Origin: an uncultured Caldilineaceae bacterium | GTDB lineage: Bacteria > Chloroflexota > Anaerolineae > Caldilineales > Caldilineaceae | Reading direction: 5' to 3' | Assembly (NCBI GenBank): GCA_951813625.1 | Contig: CATOTS010000002.1 | Coordinates: 62,001-126,000 of the forward strand | Length of the DNA stretch: 64,000 nt | Shown here: positions 27,044 to 35,815 of the stretch, one piece after another | Layout: each line of letters opens with the position of its first letter | How positions within the stretch are numbered: position 1 is the stretch's first letter | Notes under the pieces: generated by a model | Database searches by the model: none | Told to the model about the DNA's origin: nothing | The model's input: only the letters and a program-made list of their open reading frames with translations | Program-made: the position numbers and the translations under genes

Positions 27044-27415
27044 AAGCCCTCCTTCGCGCCCCGACTGCCAGCTTGTCGATCATATCAGGCAAAGAACCCC
27101 CGGCCTTTCTCAGAATTGGGCAGGCCCGGGGTTCTCATGTTTGCCGCTGCCTGATGCGTCGTCACTTCTCTCAAGCGGGCACCCGAGAAATCGACAGGGG
27201 TGGCTCCAGGCGGCTGCGTACCCTTTTTGGAATTTACGCAGACGCGGCCTTCGCCACCCGACGCACGGTGTTTGTGGTCTTTGTTACAGCGAAGAGAGTG
27301 CCGCAGCCGATCACTGCCGCACCCGCGATGTTCGCTAGGTAAGATAACCGTCCGTCCGGTCTGGACAGGCCTGTCCCTATAGCCTGTCCAACCAGGCGGG
27401 CGTTTTCAGCCGCCC
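27044..27415 (-). other. Intergenic gap with stem-loop after the binding-protein gene
   Basis: 372 bases without a gene. TGGACAGGC (27362-27370) and GCCTGTCCA (27382-27390) form a perfect 9-base hairpin with an 11-base loop, about 25 bases after the binding-protein stop. A 14-base palindrome (27363-27376) overlaps it and offers an alternative fold. The position matches hairpins after the other binding-protein genes. Confidence 0.5.
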
Positions 27416-28792
27416 CTAGGCGTCCAGCAAAGCGTTGATGTCAACAACGGCCTCGTCAAGAGCTTCCTGCACACTCTTCTCACCAAGAAGGACGGTCTCG
27501 AAAGCTTCGGTTGTCCGATTCCTGAAGAAGGCGAATTCTTTTCCATACCAGCCTGGCCGCCACTCCATGTTCTCAGTGCAACGTTCACACTTCGAAAAAC
27601 CTTCGATCCGTGAGGTCGCGATCAGGTGCAACGTCTGCAGCCAGGGATCCTTGACCTGTTCGATATGCTCAAGCGTCTCATAGGCAGGCTGCCCGGCTGA
27701 CTCGGCGTAGACTTGCTGCACATCCCAGTCGGTCGCCATCTCGATGGTGAATAGGGCGGCCTGCTCCTTTTTGTCCGAGTTGTTGTTTACGGTAAAGCCG
27801 TTGCCGCCGTATCGATGGCTGCGGGTTGCGCTCCAGGGCAGCGCAATCATCGCCACGTCCCACTCCGTCGGAGCCTGAAGGCCGGAGCCGCTGAATTCGC
27901 ACATGGCCAGCCCGGAGTTATAGACGCCGCCCTCGATCATCCCTTGGGCGGATACCGTGGGCGAAACTCTATGCGTGATGACCATGTCGGTCATGGCCTG
28001 AACGGCAGCCACGTTGGCGGGCGAGTTGATAATCGACTCCGTCTCTTCAAAGTCCCAGATGCCGTCGTCGAACATCAATTCGCCGCTGTGCTGGTGCATC
28101 ACGCCGTCGGGCAGCCACCACATGTCGTTCCAGGTGCGGGAGTCGCCGAACTGTTCATGGGTGCCGTCAGACTTGATCTTGGTGCCCGCTTTGGCGAACT
28201 CCACATAGTCGTCCCAACTCCACGTATCGAACTCCGGCGTGCCCCACTCCGGCAGCTTGATCCCGGTCTCTTCGGCCATTGGCCTGTTGATGAAGCCGAC
28301 AACCGCTTCATCGAAGAAGATGGAGAGGGCATAGACGGTGCCCTTGTAGCCGCTGTCGATTCTCTGGTCCACGGCGAACTTGCTCATGTCGAGCTGGGCC
28401 GCCTCAATGTAGGGGGTCAACGGGTCCATCAGACCGCCGCCAAACACAACGCCGTATATGCCGGGTCCGACCATGAGAGAGTCCGGGGCCACGCCTGAGA
28501 CAAGCTCAATCAGAAACTTTTCCTCCCAAAACGGGAGATGCTCTTCCTTCACGACTAGCCCTGTTTTCTCTTCAACGATGGGTATCATCCCGCTTTGGTC
28601 ACGCAGGTAATCACCCCACCAGTGGGAGACCCGAATCTCCGCCGGCACGGGAGGCCAGGAGATTTCCCCGGTCTCTTCGGTGGCGGGTTCAACCGCCGTC
28701 GGCGTCGGCACGCAGGCAGTGGCCAGAATCCCTGCAGCCGCGCCCGCCGACGCACGCAGGAAGTCTCGCCGGGTCAATTCTTTGCGGGTCAT
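27416..28792 (-). CDS. Sugar ABC transporter substrate-binding lipoprotein (CUT1), Tat-exported
   Basis: A 458-residue solute-binding protein with twin-arginine motif LTRRDFLRASAG and lipobox ATAC. Three ATG codons follow one another at 28798, 28795 and 28792. The AAAGGAG site directly abuts the first, so the third ATG, with a 6-base spacer, is the likely start. The mature region (RVSHWWGDYLRDQSGMIPIV) parallels the protein at 18651 (FSHWWGDYFGDVTQMIPIF). It leads the operon with MalF, MalG, the sulfatase-fold protein and the GH127-like protein, so it probably binds a decorated plant or algal oligosaccharide. That ligand is inference. Confidence 0.93.
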   Translation of the reverse strand: MTRKELTRRDFLRASAGAAAGILATACVPTPTAVEPATEETGEISWPPVPAEIRVSHWWGDYLRDQSGMIPIVEEKTGLVVKEEHLPFWEEKFLIELVSGVAPDSLMVGPGIYGVVFGGGLMDPLTPYIEAAQLDMSKFAVDQRIDSGYKGTVYALSIFFDEAVVGFINRPMAEETGIKLPEWGTPEFDTWSWDDYVEFAKAGTKIKSDGTHEQFGDSRTWNDMWWLPDGVMHQHSGELMFDDGIWDFEETESIINSPANVAAVQAMTDMVITHRVSPTVSAQGMIEGGVYNSGLAMCEFSGSGLQAPTEWDVAMIALPWSATRSHRYGGNGFTVNNNSDKKEQAALFTIEMATDWDVQQVYAESAGQPAYETLEHIEQVKDPWLQTLHLIATSRIEGFSKCERCTENMEWRPGWYGKEFAFFRNRTTEAFETVLLGEKSVQEALDEAVVDINALLDA

Positions 28793-29491
28793 CATCATCT
28801 CCTTTCCGAAGTCGTGGAAAAGTCACTTCGGCAATGCAGCGCGGTTACGACTGACTGCGCGATTTAGCTCGAACGTCTCCTCCTTTCCTGGTGATGACAA
28901 GCTGAAGTTCATAGAGTTCCGTCAACGACATCCCAGGCCGAGTCTTTCAAGCAAATGGCCAGCCTCGTATCATTGCGTCGGAGCCATCAATCCTGCCATC
29001 TGCCGGGGATGGTTCAGCCATTGATGTGGGACCACCTGCAAAGGCCCCGAAATAGTCAATAAATATATTACATATAAAAGAAAGAATTTGTCAACAAGCG
29101 AAAATTGCCTGGCCTGACTAGCCCCGTTCTGAGCCGTGTTACGCCTCAAGACAGGGTCATGCAGGTCACAAATGACTGGTGCCGAAGGATAGGAGGGCCG
29201 AAGTGAGAGGGCACCGGGAATTGAGGACGCAATTTCCGAGGATACAGTTGCGTTGCTGATTGCGCGTGATCAGGCGCCGTCTGCCGGCCTGCAGAGAGGG
29301 ATTTCGCTTTTGGGATGATGGAGCGTGTAATCAAGTGGCTCGATCGGGAGGTCCTGACAGGTAAGAAGGGGCGCGCTATCGTGTGACAGAGGTAGCCGGT
29401 TAGGCTGTGGGGTTACTCACCTCTCTTGTCTCCAGGGACCTGTTCGGGCGTCAGCCCGGTTTTCGTTGATACCTTGCGATCGAAACAGGCG
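28793..29491. other. Intergenic region between the third importer and the GroEL-like gene
   Basis: About 700 bases without a gene. It carries the minus-strand promoter at 29065-29094, in an AT-rich stretch from 29050 to 29105, and a leader of about 265 bases before the binding-protein start. The part from 29110 to 29491, downstream of the GroEL-like gene, shows no terminator or other feature I can support. Confidence 0.4.
29065..29094 (-). promoter_or_regulatory. Sigma70-type promoter for the third CUT1 operon
   Basis: On the minus strand TTGACA (29089-29094) and TAATAT (29065-29070) are separated by 18 bases, in a locally AT-rich stretch. The binding-protein start lies about 270 bases downstream. 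Confidence 0.7.
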
Positions 29492-31222
29492 TCAGGGATT
29501 GTAGGCCACATCTTCAACACTCTTGCGTTTCGTCAATACCACCGCCTCTGTGGTCAAGACCAGCACTGCCGTTCTTGCCGCCATCTCCAGGGCCAGACGC
29601 AACACCTTAGCCGGATCGACGATTCCCGCCGCTCTCATATTGACAAGCCGTCCTGAGAGAGCGTCGAAGCCCCTTTCCGGAGCACCTGCCCCGACCTTGG
29701 CGACAACGGTCGACGCTTCAAACCCCGCATTGGACGCGATCTGTCGTAACGGTGCGGTCAACGCTGCGGCAACAGTGCGAACCCCCATCGCCTCATCTGT
29801 GTCTTGCGTCTTCGTCGTCAGGGCTTCCAGCGACGGGATGCAGCCCAGATAGGCCGCGCCGCCGCCTGGCACGGTACCTTCTTTGACCGCTGCACGTACA
29901 GTTCTGATCGCATCTTCAGCCGCTTTCCGTTTGAGTTGGCCCTCGATCTTGGTGAACGCCCCGATTTTTAGTATCGCAGTGCCACCTGACATGTTGGCCA
30001 AGCGCCGCCGTAGCATGTCAGGTTGGGCTGTGGGTCCCTCCATGGCCAATTCCGCCTGCAATTGGGCAATTCGACTATGAATTTTCGGTATGTTGCCCCT
30101 GGGACTAATCAGTGTGAAATCCTTCCGCCTGGCGACTACCCGCCGCGCACCGCCAAAATCTTCCACGCGGAAGTCCTCCAGCCGGCGGCCCGCCGCTGTG
30201 TCGATCAGATTGGCGCCGCAAAGTATGGCCAGGTCCTTGAGGATTTCCGGGCGGCTCAGTATCAGTCCCGGCGCTGTGATTGGCGCAATCGGCAACCCCT
30301 TCTTCGAATTAAGCAAGAGTGTGCCCAGCGCCTCCCCTTCGATCTTGCGGGCAATGATCACCAGGCTCTCCGCTTGTGCATTGCGGGCCTGCTCCACAAT
30401 GGGGACCACCTGCGCGGCCGATGAAATCTCCATATCGGCGAGGGCGATGCCGGGATTCATCATCACCGCGGCATGTTGTGCCTCATCGGTCACGAATCCA
30501 GTGTCAGCCAGGCCGCTGTCCCAGCGCACGTTTTCGACGTACTCCCGGTCCATGACCGTCCCGGTAAACTCTTCGACTACAATTGGCCCTTCCGCGCCAA
30601 TGATTTCAAAGATTTCGGCGATCAAGTCGGCCAGGGCTGGATCGCCGGCCGCTGAGCCGGTGAGTGCAGCGATGGCTGGTTGTCCGTCAAGCGGCTGCGC
30701 AACCTCCGCCAATTGCTCGACCGCGACGCGAACGCCATTCTCCAGGCCCCGGCAGACCGTCACGGGGTTGGCGCCGGCGGCCACAGTGCGCATCCCTTCT
30801 AGAATCATCGCCCGCGCCAGTACGGCGGCGGTGGCGCTGCCATCCCCCATCGTTTCGCGTGCGTGCCAGGCCAAGTGGCGGATCAGCATCGCTCCCGTGT
30901 TTGCATAACGATTGGGGATCTCGATCATCCGCCTGGCGATGGTGGCCGCATCGCTCAGTAGCTCTGGGGCGGCATTGTTGCTGCTCAATGAAGCGATGGC
31001 CACGGTGCGACTCAACGGCCCCAGCGTTGCCGCCATGGGCGCAGTCATGGTTTCGACCCCATGCTTCAAGGCCCTATGAACTTCTGGGGCGAAGAGTACT
31101 CCTTTGCGTTTGTCCTCTCCCCTGGGAACAAAGGCAGGCGGCTGGGGTGTGCCTGGCGGGGGACGCTTGGGCGGCGGTTTGCGGTAGCCTTCGGTCTTCT
31201 TTGGCTTCTGTTGTATCAGCAT
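29492..31222 (-). CDS. Divergent GroEL-like chaperonin paralogue
   Basis: A 576-residue group I chaperonin (HSP60). The ATPase signatures are kept: Asp 91 in LLSDAATIARRM (GroEL D52), GDGSATAA at 126-133 (GDGTTTAT) and the late Asp in EDAIRTVRAAVKEGTVPGGG (D398). It differs from housekeeping GroEL in two ways. A proline- and lysine-rich extension of about 35 residues (KPPPKRPPPGTPQPP) precedes the equatorial domain, and the C-terminal GGM tail is missing (it ends SVEDVAYNP). No groES is nearby. It starts 6 bases after the dehydrogenase stop, so it belongs to the P450-isomerase-dehydrogenase operon. A dedicated folding role for one of these enzymes is plausible but inferred. Confidence 0.9.
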   Translation of the reverse strand: MLIQQKPKKTEGYRKPPPKRPPPGTPQPPAFVPRGEDKRKGVLFAPEVHRALKHGVETMTAPMAATLGPLSRTVAIASLSSNNAAPELLSDAATIARRMIEIPNRYANTGAMLIRHLAWHARETMGDGSATAAVLARAMILEGMRTVAAGANPVTVCRGLENGVRVAVEQLAEVAQPLDGQPAIAALTGSAAGDPALADLIAEIFEIIGAEGPIVVEEFTGTVMDREYVENVRWDSGLADTGFVTDEAQHAAVMMNPGIALADMEISSAAQVVPIVEQARNAQAESLVIIARKIEGEALGTLLLNSKKGLPIAPITAPGLILSRPEILKDLAILCGANLIDTAAGRRLEDFRVEDFGGARRVVARRKDFTLISPRGNIPKIHSRIAQLQAELAMEGPTAQPDMLRRRLANMSGGTAILKIGAFTKIEGQLKRKAAEDAIRTVRAAVKEGTVPGGGAAYLGCIPSLEALTTKTQDTDEAMGVRTVAAALTAPLRQIASNAGFEASTVVAKVGAGAPERGFDALSGRLVNMRAAGIVDPAKVLRLALEMAARTAVLVLTTEAVVLTKRKSVEDVAYNP

Positions 31223-31228
31223 GATGCT

Positions 31229-32266
31229 TCAGCTCTCTTGAGGAACGAATGCCGCCTTGATCACGCCGTCGCTGTACTGGCTTGTCATCTCGAATGCCGC
31301 TGCATGCTCCTGCAGCGCAAAGCGATGCGTAAGCAGCGCCCGCAGCTCGATGCGGCCCGACTGGTTGATCTGCAGCGCCGCGGCAAAGTCGGAAGAACTC
31401 CAGCCGCACATGCCGCGAATTGTCAGCTGTCTCTGGATCAGCCCGTTGAGCGCAAGAGGAATGGTTTCGCCGCCGCCCTCGATGACGACCGTTGCGTTCA
31501 CGCCGGCAACGTCCAGCGCGAGCTCCGCCGCGCGCGTGGAACCCGCGCACTGCAGAACGCGGTCGGCGCCCAGCCCGCCGGTCAGTTCGAGGACCTTCTC
31601 CTTCGCCGCCTCGGCCGGCAATGCCACCGTATCTGTCGCCCCAAGCCGCTTGCCCATCGCCAATCGGTCCTTGTCACGCGGCAGGCCGACCAGGATCAGC
31701 TGGCCGGGGTCGCGTAGCCTGGCGTACTGCATGACGAGCAGGCCGATCGGCCCCGGGCCGATCACCGCCACGCTCTGGCCGGCTTCGATGACCGCGCGGC
31801 GGACGACGGCGTGCGCGTTGGCCGACGGCTCGGTCATGGCCGCCTCTTCGAGCGAGAAGCTGTCGTCGATCGGATGCAGCTTGGCGGCCGGCGCAACAAT
31901 GTATTGGCCGAATCCGCCGGGAAGCTGAAAGCCCATCTCCCGCAGATCTGAGCACAGGTTGATGCGCCCGCGGCGGCAGTGTCGACAGTCGCCGCAGGAC
32001 AGGTAGGTCTCGACAGCGACGCGTGCGCCGGGTTCGACCCGGGTGACGCCGGCGCCGACGGCCTCGACCACACCGCTGAACTCGTGTCCCGGGGTGACCG
32101 GATAGCTGAGTCCGGGGATTCCGCCGGCCAGGATGTAGTGATCGGTGTGGCAGATCGTGGCTGCCGCAACCCTGACCAGGGCGTCGCCGTCGCCGATCTC
32201 CGGCAGGGCGCGCTCGACCAATTCGACCTGATTGGGCGCGACAACGCTTAACGCTCGCATCGCCAT
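31229..32266 (-). CDS. Zinc-dependent alcohol dehydrogenase (MDR family)
   Basis: A 345-residue medium-chain dehydrogenase. Catalytic zinc ligands are in ATICHTDHY and TPGHEFSGVVEAVG. The structural zinc site is the four-Cys lobe CGDCRHCRRGRINLC. The NAD(P)-binding fold is at SVAVIGPGPIGLLVMQYA. The pattern is that of sorbitol/threonine-dehydrogenase-like enzymes that oxidise secondary alcohols or polyols. It lies 13 bases after the isomerase gene and 6 bases before the GroEL-like gene, so all are co-transcribed. The substrate is unknown. Confidence 0.9.
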   Translation of the reverse strand: MAMRALSVVAPNQVELVERALPEIGDGDALVRVAAATICHTDHYILAGGIPGLSYPVTPGHEFSGVVEAVGAGVTRVEPGARVAVETYLSCGDCRHCRRGRINLCSDLREMGFQLPGGFGQYIVAPAAKLHPIDDSFSLEEAAMTEPSANAHAVVRRAVIEAGQSVAVIGPGPIGLLVMQYARLRDPGQLILVGLPRDKDRLAMGKRLGATDTVALPAEAAKEKVLELTGGLGADRVLQCAGSTRAAELALDVAGVNATVVIEGGGETIPLALNGLIQRQLTIRGMCGWSSSDFAAALQINQSGRIELRALLTHRFALQEHAAAFEMTSQYSDGVIKAAFVPQES

Positions 32267-32279
32267 GGCAAGACGACCT

Positions 32280-33227
32280 CTACTCCGGCTGCGTGCGCAA
32301 AATCAGCGGCTCAAGGAACTGCACGCTCTTGATGATGCCCTCTTCAGCGCTCATGATCGGGTCCTCATGTTCGATGCTCAGCGCGCCGTCGTAGCCGGCG
32401 AGACGCAGCGCGCTGACGAAGTCGCGCCACCACACCTCGCCGTGGCCGTAGCCGAGCGTGCGATAGTCCCACGACCTCTCGCCAATAACTTCCATCGGGC
32501 GAAGGTCCAGTCCGCCGTTGAGGGCCATCTCCTGCGGGTTGATGCGGGTGTCCTTGGCGTGAACGTGAAAGACGAAGCTCTCGCCGAGCGTGGGGATGAC
32601 GACGAGCGGATCGATTCCCTGGTAGAAGAAATGGCTTGGGTCAAGGTTGACGCCCACGCTCGGGCCGGCGATTTCGCGCAGGCGCAGCATGGTGCGCGGG
32701 TTGAAGGCAGTCTGGCCGGGATGGAGCTCGATCGCGACCATTACGCCGTGGTCGGCCGCGAACGGACCGGCCTTTCCCCAGAAAGGCGCGACCACCTCGT
32801 CCCACTGCCACTGGTCGATTTCAGCGAATTCCGGCTGCTGTGGATGGATGGGCCAGTTTGGGTACGGTGTACCGCTCGGGTCGCCGGGGCAGCCGCTCAT
32901 CGTCACGATCGTATCGAGGCCGAGTTTGTGCGCCAGCTGCACCGTCTTGTGGTAGACGTCCTGCGAGCTGCGGCAGCGCTCGGGGTGCGGGTCGAGCAGG
33001 TTGCCGTTGCAGTTGAGCGCGCTCAGCATCAGGCCGCGGCTTTCGATTGCGTCCATGAACTTCTTGCGGGCATCTTCGCTGTCGAGCAGCTCATCCAGGT
33101 CGCAGTGTTGCGCGGGCGAAAAGTTGCCCGTTCCGATCTCGACCGCCTCGATTCCATTCTCGACGATCCAGTCCAGCGCCTCGGTCAACGGAGCCTGGAT
33201 GCCATCTGTAAACAGGCCAATCTTCAT
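32280..33227 (-). CDS. Sugar phosphate isomerase/epimerase family protein (TIM barrel)
   Basis: A 315-residue AP-endonuclease-2-like TIM barrel. Probable metal ligands are in VAIELHPGQ (Glu), GVNLDPSHFF (Asp/His), FVFHVHAKDT (His) and GALSIEHEDP (Glu), the usual E-D-H-E set of xylose-isomerase-like enzymes. A GAGGAG ribosome-binding site precedes the ATG. It is the second gene of the P450 operon. The family includes inosose dehydratases, tagatose epimerases and keto-sugar isomerases, and the sequence alone does not choose among them. Confidence 0.9.
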   Translation of the reverse strand: MKIGLFTDGIQAPLTEALDWIVENGIEAVEIGTGNFSPAQHCDLDELLDSEDARKKFMDAIESRGLMLSALNCNGNLLDPHPERCRSSQDVYHKTVQLAHKLGLDTIVTMSGCPGDPSGTPYPNWPIHPQQPEFAEIDQWQWDEVVAPFWGKAGPFAADHGVMVAIELHPGQTAFNPRTMLRLREIAGPSVGVNLDPSHFFYQGIDPLVVIPTLGESFVFHVHAKDTRINPQEMALNGGLDLRPMEVIGERSWDYRTLGYGHGEVWWRDFVSALRLAGYDGALSIEHEDPIMSAEEGIIKSVQFLEPLILRTQPE

Positions 33228-33266
33228 TGCAATCTCCTCTTTTTGGCGGGTAAGGCCCGATTCTGG

Positions 33267-34526
33267 CTAGTAGACGACCGGCAAAGAGTTCAACATGCGC
33301 AGACCTACCGCTTCGCGCCAGGGCGGGTTATCGTGCCAGCTGTTGTCGGCAAAGCGAACTTCCGGCAAGCGGCGCAACAACGTGTTCAAGGCGATTTCGC
33401 CCATCAGGCGGGCCAGCGGCGCGCCCAGACAGAAGTGGATGCCCCAGCCGAAGGCCACGTGCTTGTTCGGCTGGCGGCAGATGTCGAGCCGGTCCGGGTC
33501 GGGAAACTGCTCCGGGTCGCGATTGGCGGCAGAGAGCATCAGGACGACGGCTTGGCCCTCGCGGACCTGCTGACCGCCGATTTCGAGGTCTTCGAGCGCC
33601 AGGCGGGTATCGCGCGGGCCCGGGCTTTCGTAGCGGAGGAACTCCTCCACGGCGGAGTCGATGAGGCTGGGGTTGGCCTTGAGCTTTTCGAGTTCGGCAG
33701 GGTTCTGCAGGAGCGCGTGCAGTCCATTGCCGATCAGGCCAGTCGTCGTGTCATGTCCGCCGACCAGCATCTGAACGCACATGGCGAACAGCTCGTCGGG
33801 GCTGAGCCTGTTGCCCTCCTCCTCGACTGCGACCAGCGCGCTGATCATGTCGTCGCCCGGGCTGCGCTGGCGCTCCTGCGCGATCGCGTGGAAGTAATCT
33901 GTAAGTTCGAGCAGGCTCCGCAGCGACCGCTCGGCGACGTTGGGAATCTCGAGTTCACTGCCGTCGATGAAGGCAACGATATCTTCGACCCACTGTGTGA
34001 ACTGCGTGACGTCCTGCGGCGGGATGCCCAGCAGTTCACAGACGACCGTAACCGGCAACGGGTAGGCGAAATCGGCGATGATATCCATCTGTCCCTGTGT
34101 TTCGGCCTTGTCGACGAGCGCGTCCACGATTTCCTGGATGCGCGGACGCATACCGGCCACGACCGCCGGCGTAAAGGCCAGGTGGACCAGGCGTCGCAGG
34201 CGCGTATGGTCGGGCGGATCGGTGTGCGAGACCCACATCGAAAGATGCTGGCCGAGCCTTTCCACCTTCTTGCGCAGCGCGGGAGGCAGCTGCTTCATCT
34301 TCACCTGCATCTTGTCCGAGGAGAGCCGCGGGTCGGCGTGGCCAGCCAGAACATCGTCATAGCGGGTCACGAACCAGCAGTCGAGCGGCGCGCACCAGTG
34401 CACCGGGGCCTGCTTTCGCAGGCGGTGGAGGAGGGGATACGGGTCCGCCAGCCGCCCGCGGCAGAACAGGTCATACTCGCTGCTCGATTCAGCATCCGAA
34501 CGGGGCAAATCCGCGGTTCCACTCAT
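33267..34526 (-). CDS. Cytochrome P450
   Basis: A 419-residue soluble bacterial P450. The I-helix oxygen-activation motif is LVGGHDTTTG (about 254-263), the ExxR pair is in VEEFLRYESP (295-298) and the heme-binding loop is FGWGIHFCLGAP with axial Cys 366. No membrane anchor is present. The start MSGTADLP at 34526 fits the P450 core and lies about 80 bases downstream of a strong promoter; the longer frame would include the promoter. It heads the operon with isomerase, dehydrogenase and GroEL-like genes. No ferredoxin or reductase is in the operon, so redox partners come from elsewhere. Confidence 0.93.
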   Translation of the reverse strand: MSGTADLPRSDAESSSEYDLFCRGRLADPYPLLHRLRKQAPVHWCAPLDCWFVTRYDDVLAGHADPRLSSDKMQVKMKQLPPALRKKVERLGQHLSMWVSHTDPPDHTRLRRLVHLAFTPAVVAGMRPRIQEIVDALVDKAETQGQMDIIADFAYPLPVTVVCELLGIPPQDVTQFTQWVEDIVAFIDGSELEIPNVAERSLRSLLELTDYFHAIAQERQRSPGDDMISALVAVEEEGNRLSPDELFAMCVQMLVGGHDTTTGLIGNGLHALLQNPAELEKLKANPSLIDSAVEEFLRYESPGPRDTRLALEDLEIGGQQVREGQAVVLMLSAANRDPEQFPDPDRLDICRQPNKHVAFGWGIHFCLGAPLARLMGEIALNTLLRRLPEVRFADNSWHDNPPWREAVGLRMLNSLPVVY

Positions 34527-34614
34527 CCTATTCAGCGCCTCTGATTTGAACGCGGCGGCAGGCTGTGATGGAAACGGGGCGTGGCCACGGGCGTTGCCGC
34601 CCATGCAGGTATGC

Positions 34615-34643
34615 ATTGTATGCCACAGCGCGTACCCTGTCAA
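34615..34643 (-). promoter_or_regulatory. Strong sigma70-type promoter for the P450 operon
   Basis: On the minus strand TTGACA (34638-34643) and TACAAT (34615-34620) are separated by exactly 17 bases. The P450 start is about 90 bases downstream. The target duplication of the adjacent MITE-like element begins at 34651, only 7 bases upstream of the -35. Confidence 0.75.
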
Positions 34644-34659
34644 CGAGTCGTCAGACCTC

Positions 34660-35308
34660 GGGTGCTGTCAATACTTGGGCTACAATTTCCTATTCCCCGG
34701 TTAGCAACGGTGTTCTGGCCATTCCACCGTCCATTCTCTGGCAGAATGGGCAAATACCCTTTCCCGTATCCTCGTGGACGGTCGGGCCTGCGGCCCTCCC
34801 TTGTGCGGGGGGACTCCCCCCGCAACGCCCCCCTGACAACCCCCCCTCCCGCCAGTTGTGGGTTCTTATGTGGCCCTGCGCAACCGGCCGCCCGTCGCCC
34901 AGCCGTCTTGCCCGCGCGATTCCAGCCTGTCGCCACCGCGCCGCGCGCCTATACGGCCGTATGTGCGCGTCCCCCGCCGCTCGCGCGCCCGACCGCCAGG
35001 CACCTCCCCCCGCAGTCCCTGACCCCTAACCCCTGACCCCTGTCCCCTGCAGTTCCGGCCCTCCCTTGTGCGGGCGGACTCCTCCCGCAACGCCCCCCTG
35101 CTGTACGTCCCTCGCCGGTTGCTGCGTCATGGGCAGCTCTGTGCTACCGGCGGCCCAACGCGCCGCCCCAAAAACAGCGAACGCTACGGCCATGGTAGGG
35201 GCAGGCCTTGTGCCTGCCCTGTCCCCCCCAAAGCTGGTAGACAATTCCAGCTACCGCTGGCATGAACTCCCCGCCAAACGATTCCCACCCAATAAGTGGG
35301 CTGCACCC
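34660..35308 (+). mobile_element. Composite MITE-like element, family 1, with 9-base target duplication
   Basis: The element is bounded by exact direct repeats TCAGACCTC (34651-34659 and 35309-35317). Its ends are imperfect inverted repeats (GGGTGCTGTCAATACTTGGG at the left; the reverse complement of the right end is a similar GGGTGCAGCCCACTTATTGGG). It contains the 59-base GC core at 34776-34834, an inserted stretch with TGACCCCTAACCCC-type short tandem repeats near 35016-35050, and a second partial core at 35057-35099. The remaining arms match the 396-base element at 42630-43025 in the opposite orientation. No transposase is encoded, so it would depend on an enzyme supplied elsewhere. Confidence 0.75.
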
Positions 35309-35460
35309 TCAGACCTCAAGAGCGGTGCGATAGAGGGATAGATAGCCACCTGCGTCGGGGTTGCTGAGCGGGCGAGTTGGCGACACGGGGCGCACGATGA
35401 AACTCGGTTTCGCCGGTCCATCAGCGCAGAGAGGCGCTTGCGAGCCCCCGTACGGGTGAC

Positions 35461-35500
35461 TCACGAGCGTATACGAGCGTTTACGAGTGTTCACCAGGGT
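35461..35500 (+). repeat. Four 10-base direct repeats (iteron-like)
   Basis: Four consecutive 10-mers share the pattern (A/T)(C/T)ACGAGCGT: TCACGAGCGT, ATACGAGCGT, TTACGAGTGT and TCACCAGGGT. The spacing equals about one helical turn, so all copies face the same side of the DNA. They end 11 bases before a TTGCAA that could be a -35, suggesting an activator site for the plus-strand operon. The regulator is unknown. Confidence 0.5.
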
Positions 35501-35815
35501 CTTAATGTGTGTTGCAAAGGTGCGTTCTTCGGGCGTTATTGCGCATATCCGCAGGGCAACAGGCTTTCGCAAGAGACGCCCAGTTATATTCCTGGCACAC
35601 AGTCACGCACCGTCCGGCCAGCCGGCAGTTTCGGCCCGTTTGCGTTTGGGTGGCGGATATGTTGAAATCCCCTAGACTGAAGTCTGAAGTGTTTCGTAAT
35701 TAATAATATATTTTTGTTCATCCGTAGAACCGAAGTCGAGAGTACGAGACGCCCTTGGCTCCAGCCCGGTTCGGTCAACCGGCGCCTGCCGCGCGCTATC
35801 TGCGAGGAGACTGCC

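Larger units (their letters stand above)
34527..35815. other. Divergent 1.3-kb intergenic region
   Basis: This lies between the P450 operon and the plus-strand dimethylformamidase-like gene. It holds, in order, the minus-strand P450 promoter, a 649-base composite MITE-like element with flanking 9-base direct repeats, four 10-base direct repeats at 35461-35500, and an AT-rich run at 35695-35715. A possible plus-strand -35 (TTGCAA, 35512-35517) follows the 10-base repeats. No gene was seen. Confidence 0.5.

Noticed and set aside
29420..29491. Intrinsic terminator after the GroEL-like gene
   Set aside because: Only a short CGGGC/GCCCG hairpin without a T-run was found.
32232..34544. 770-codon plus-strand frame across the P450 and isomerase genes
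   Set aside because: It spans three well-supported minus-strand genes and shows no recognisable domain; it results from high GC at third codon positions.
35016..35050. Short CCCCTAACCCC-type repeats as telomere-like sequence
   Set aside because: They are few, imperfect and lie inside the composite MITE-like element.
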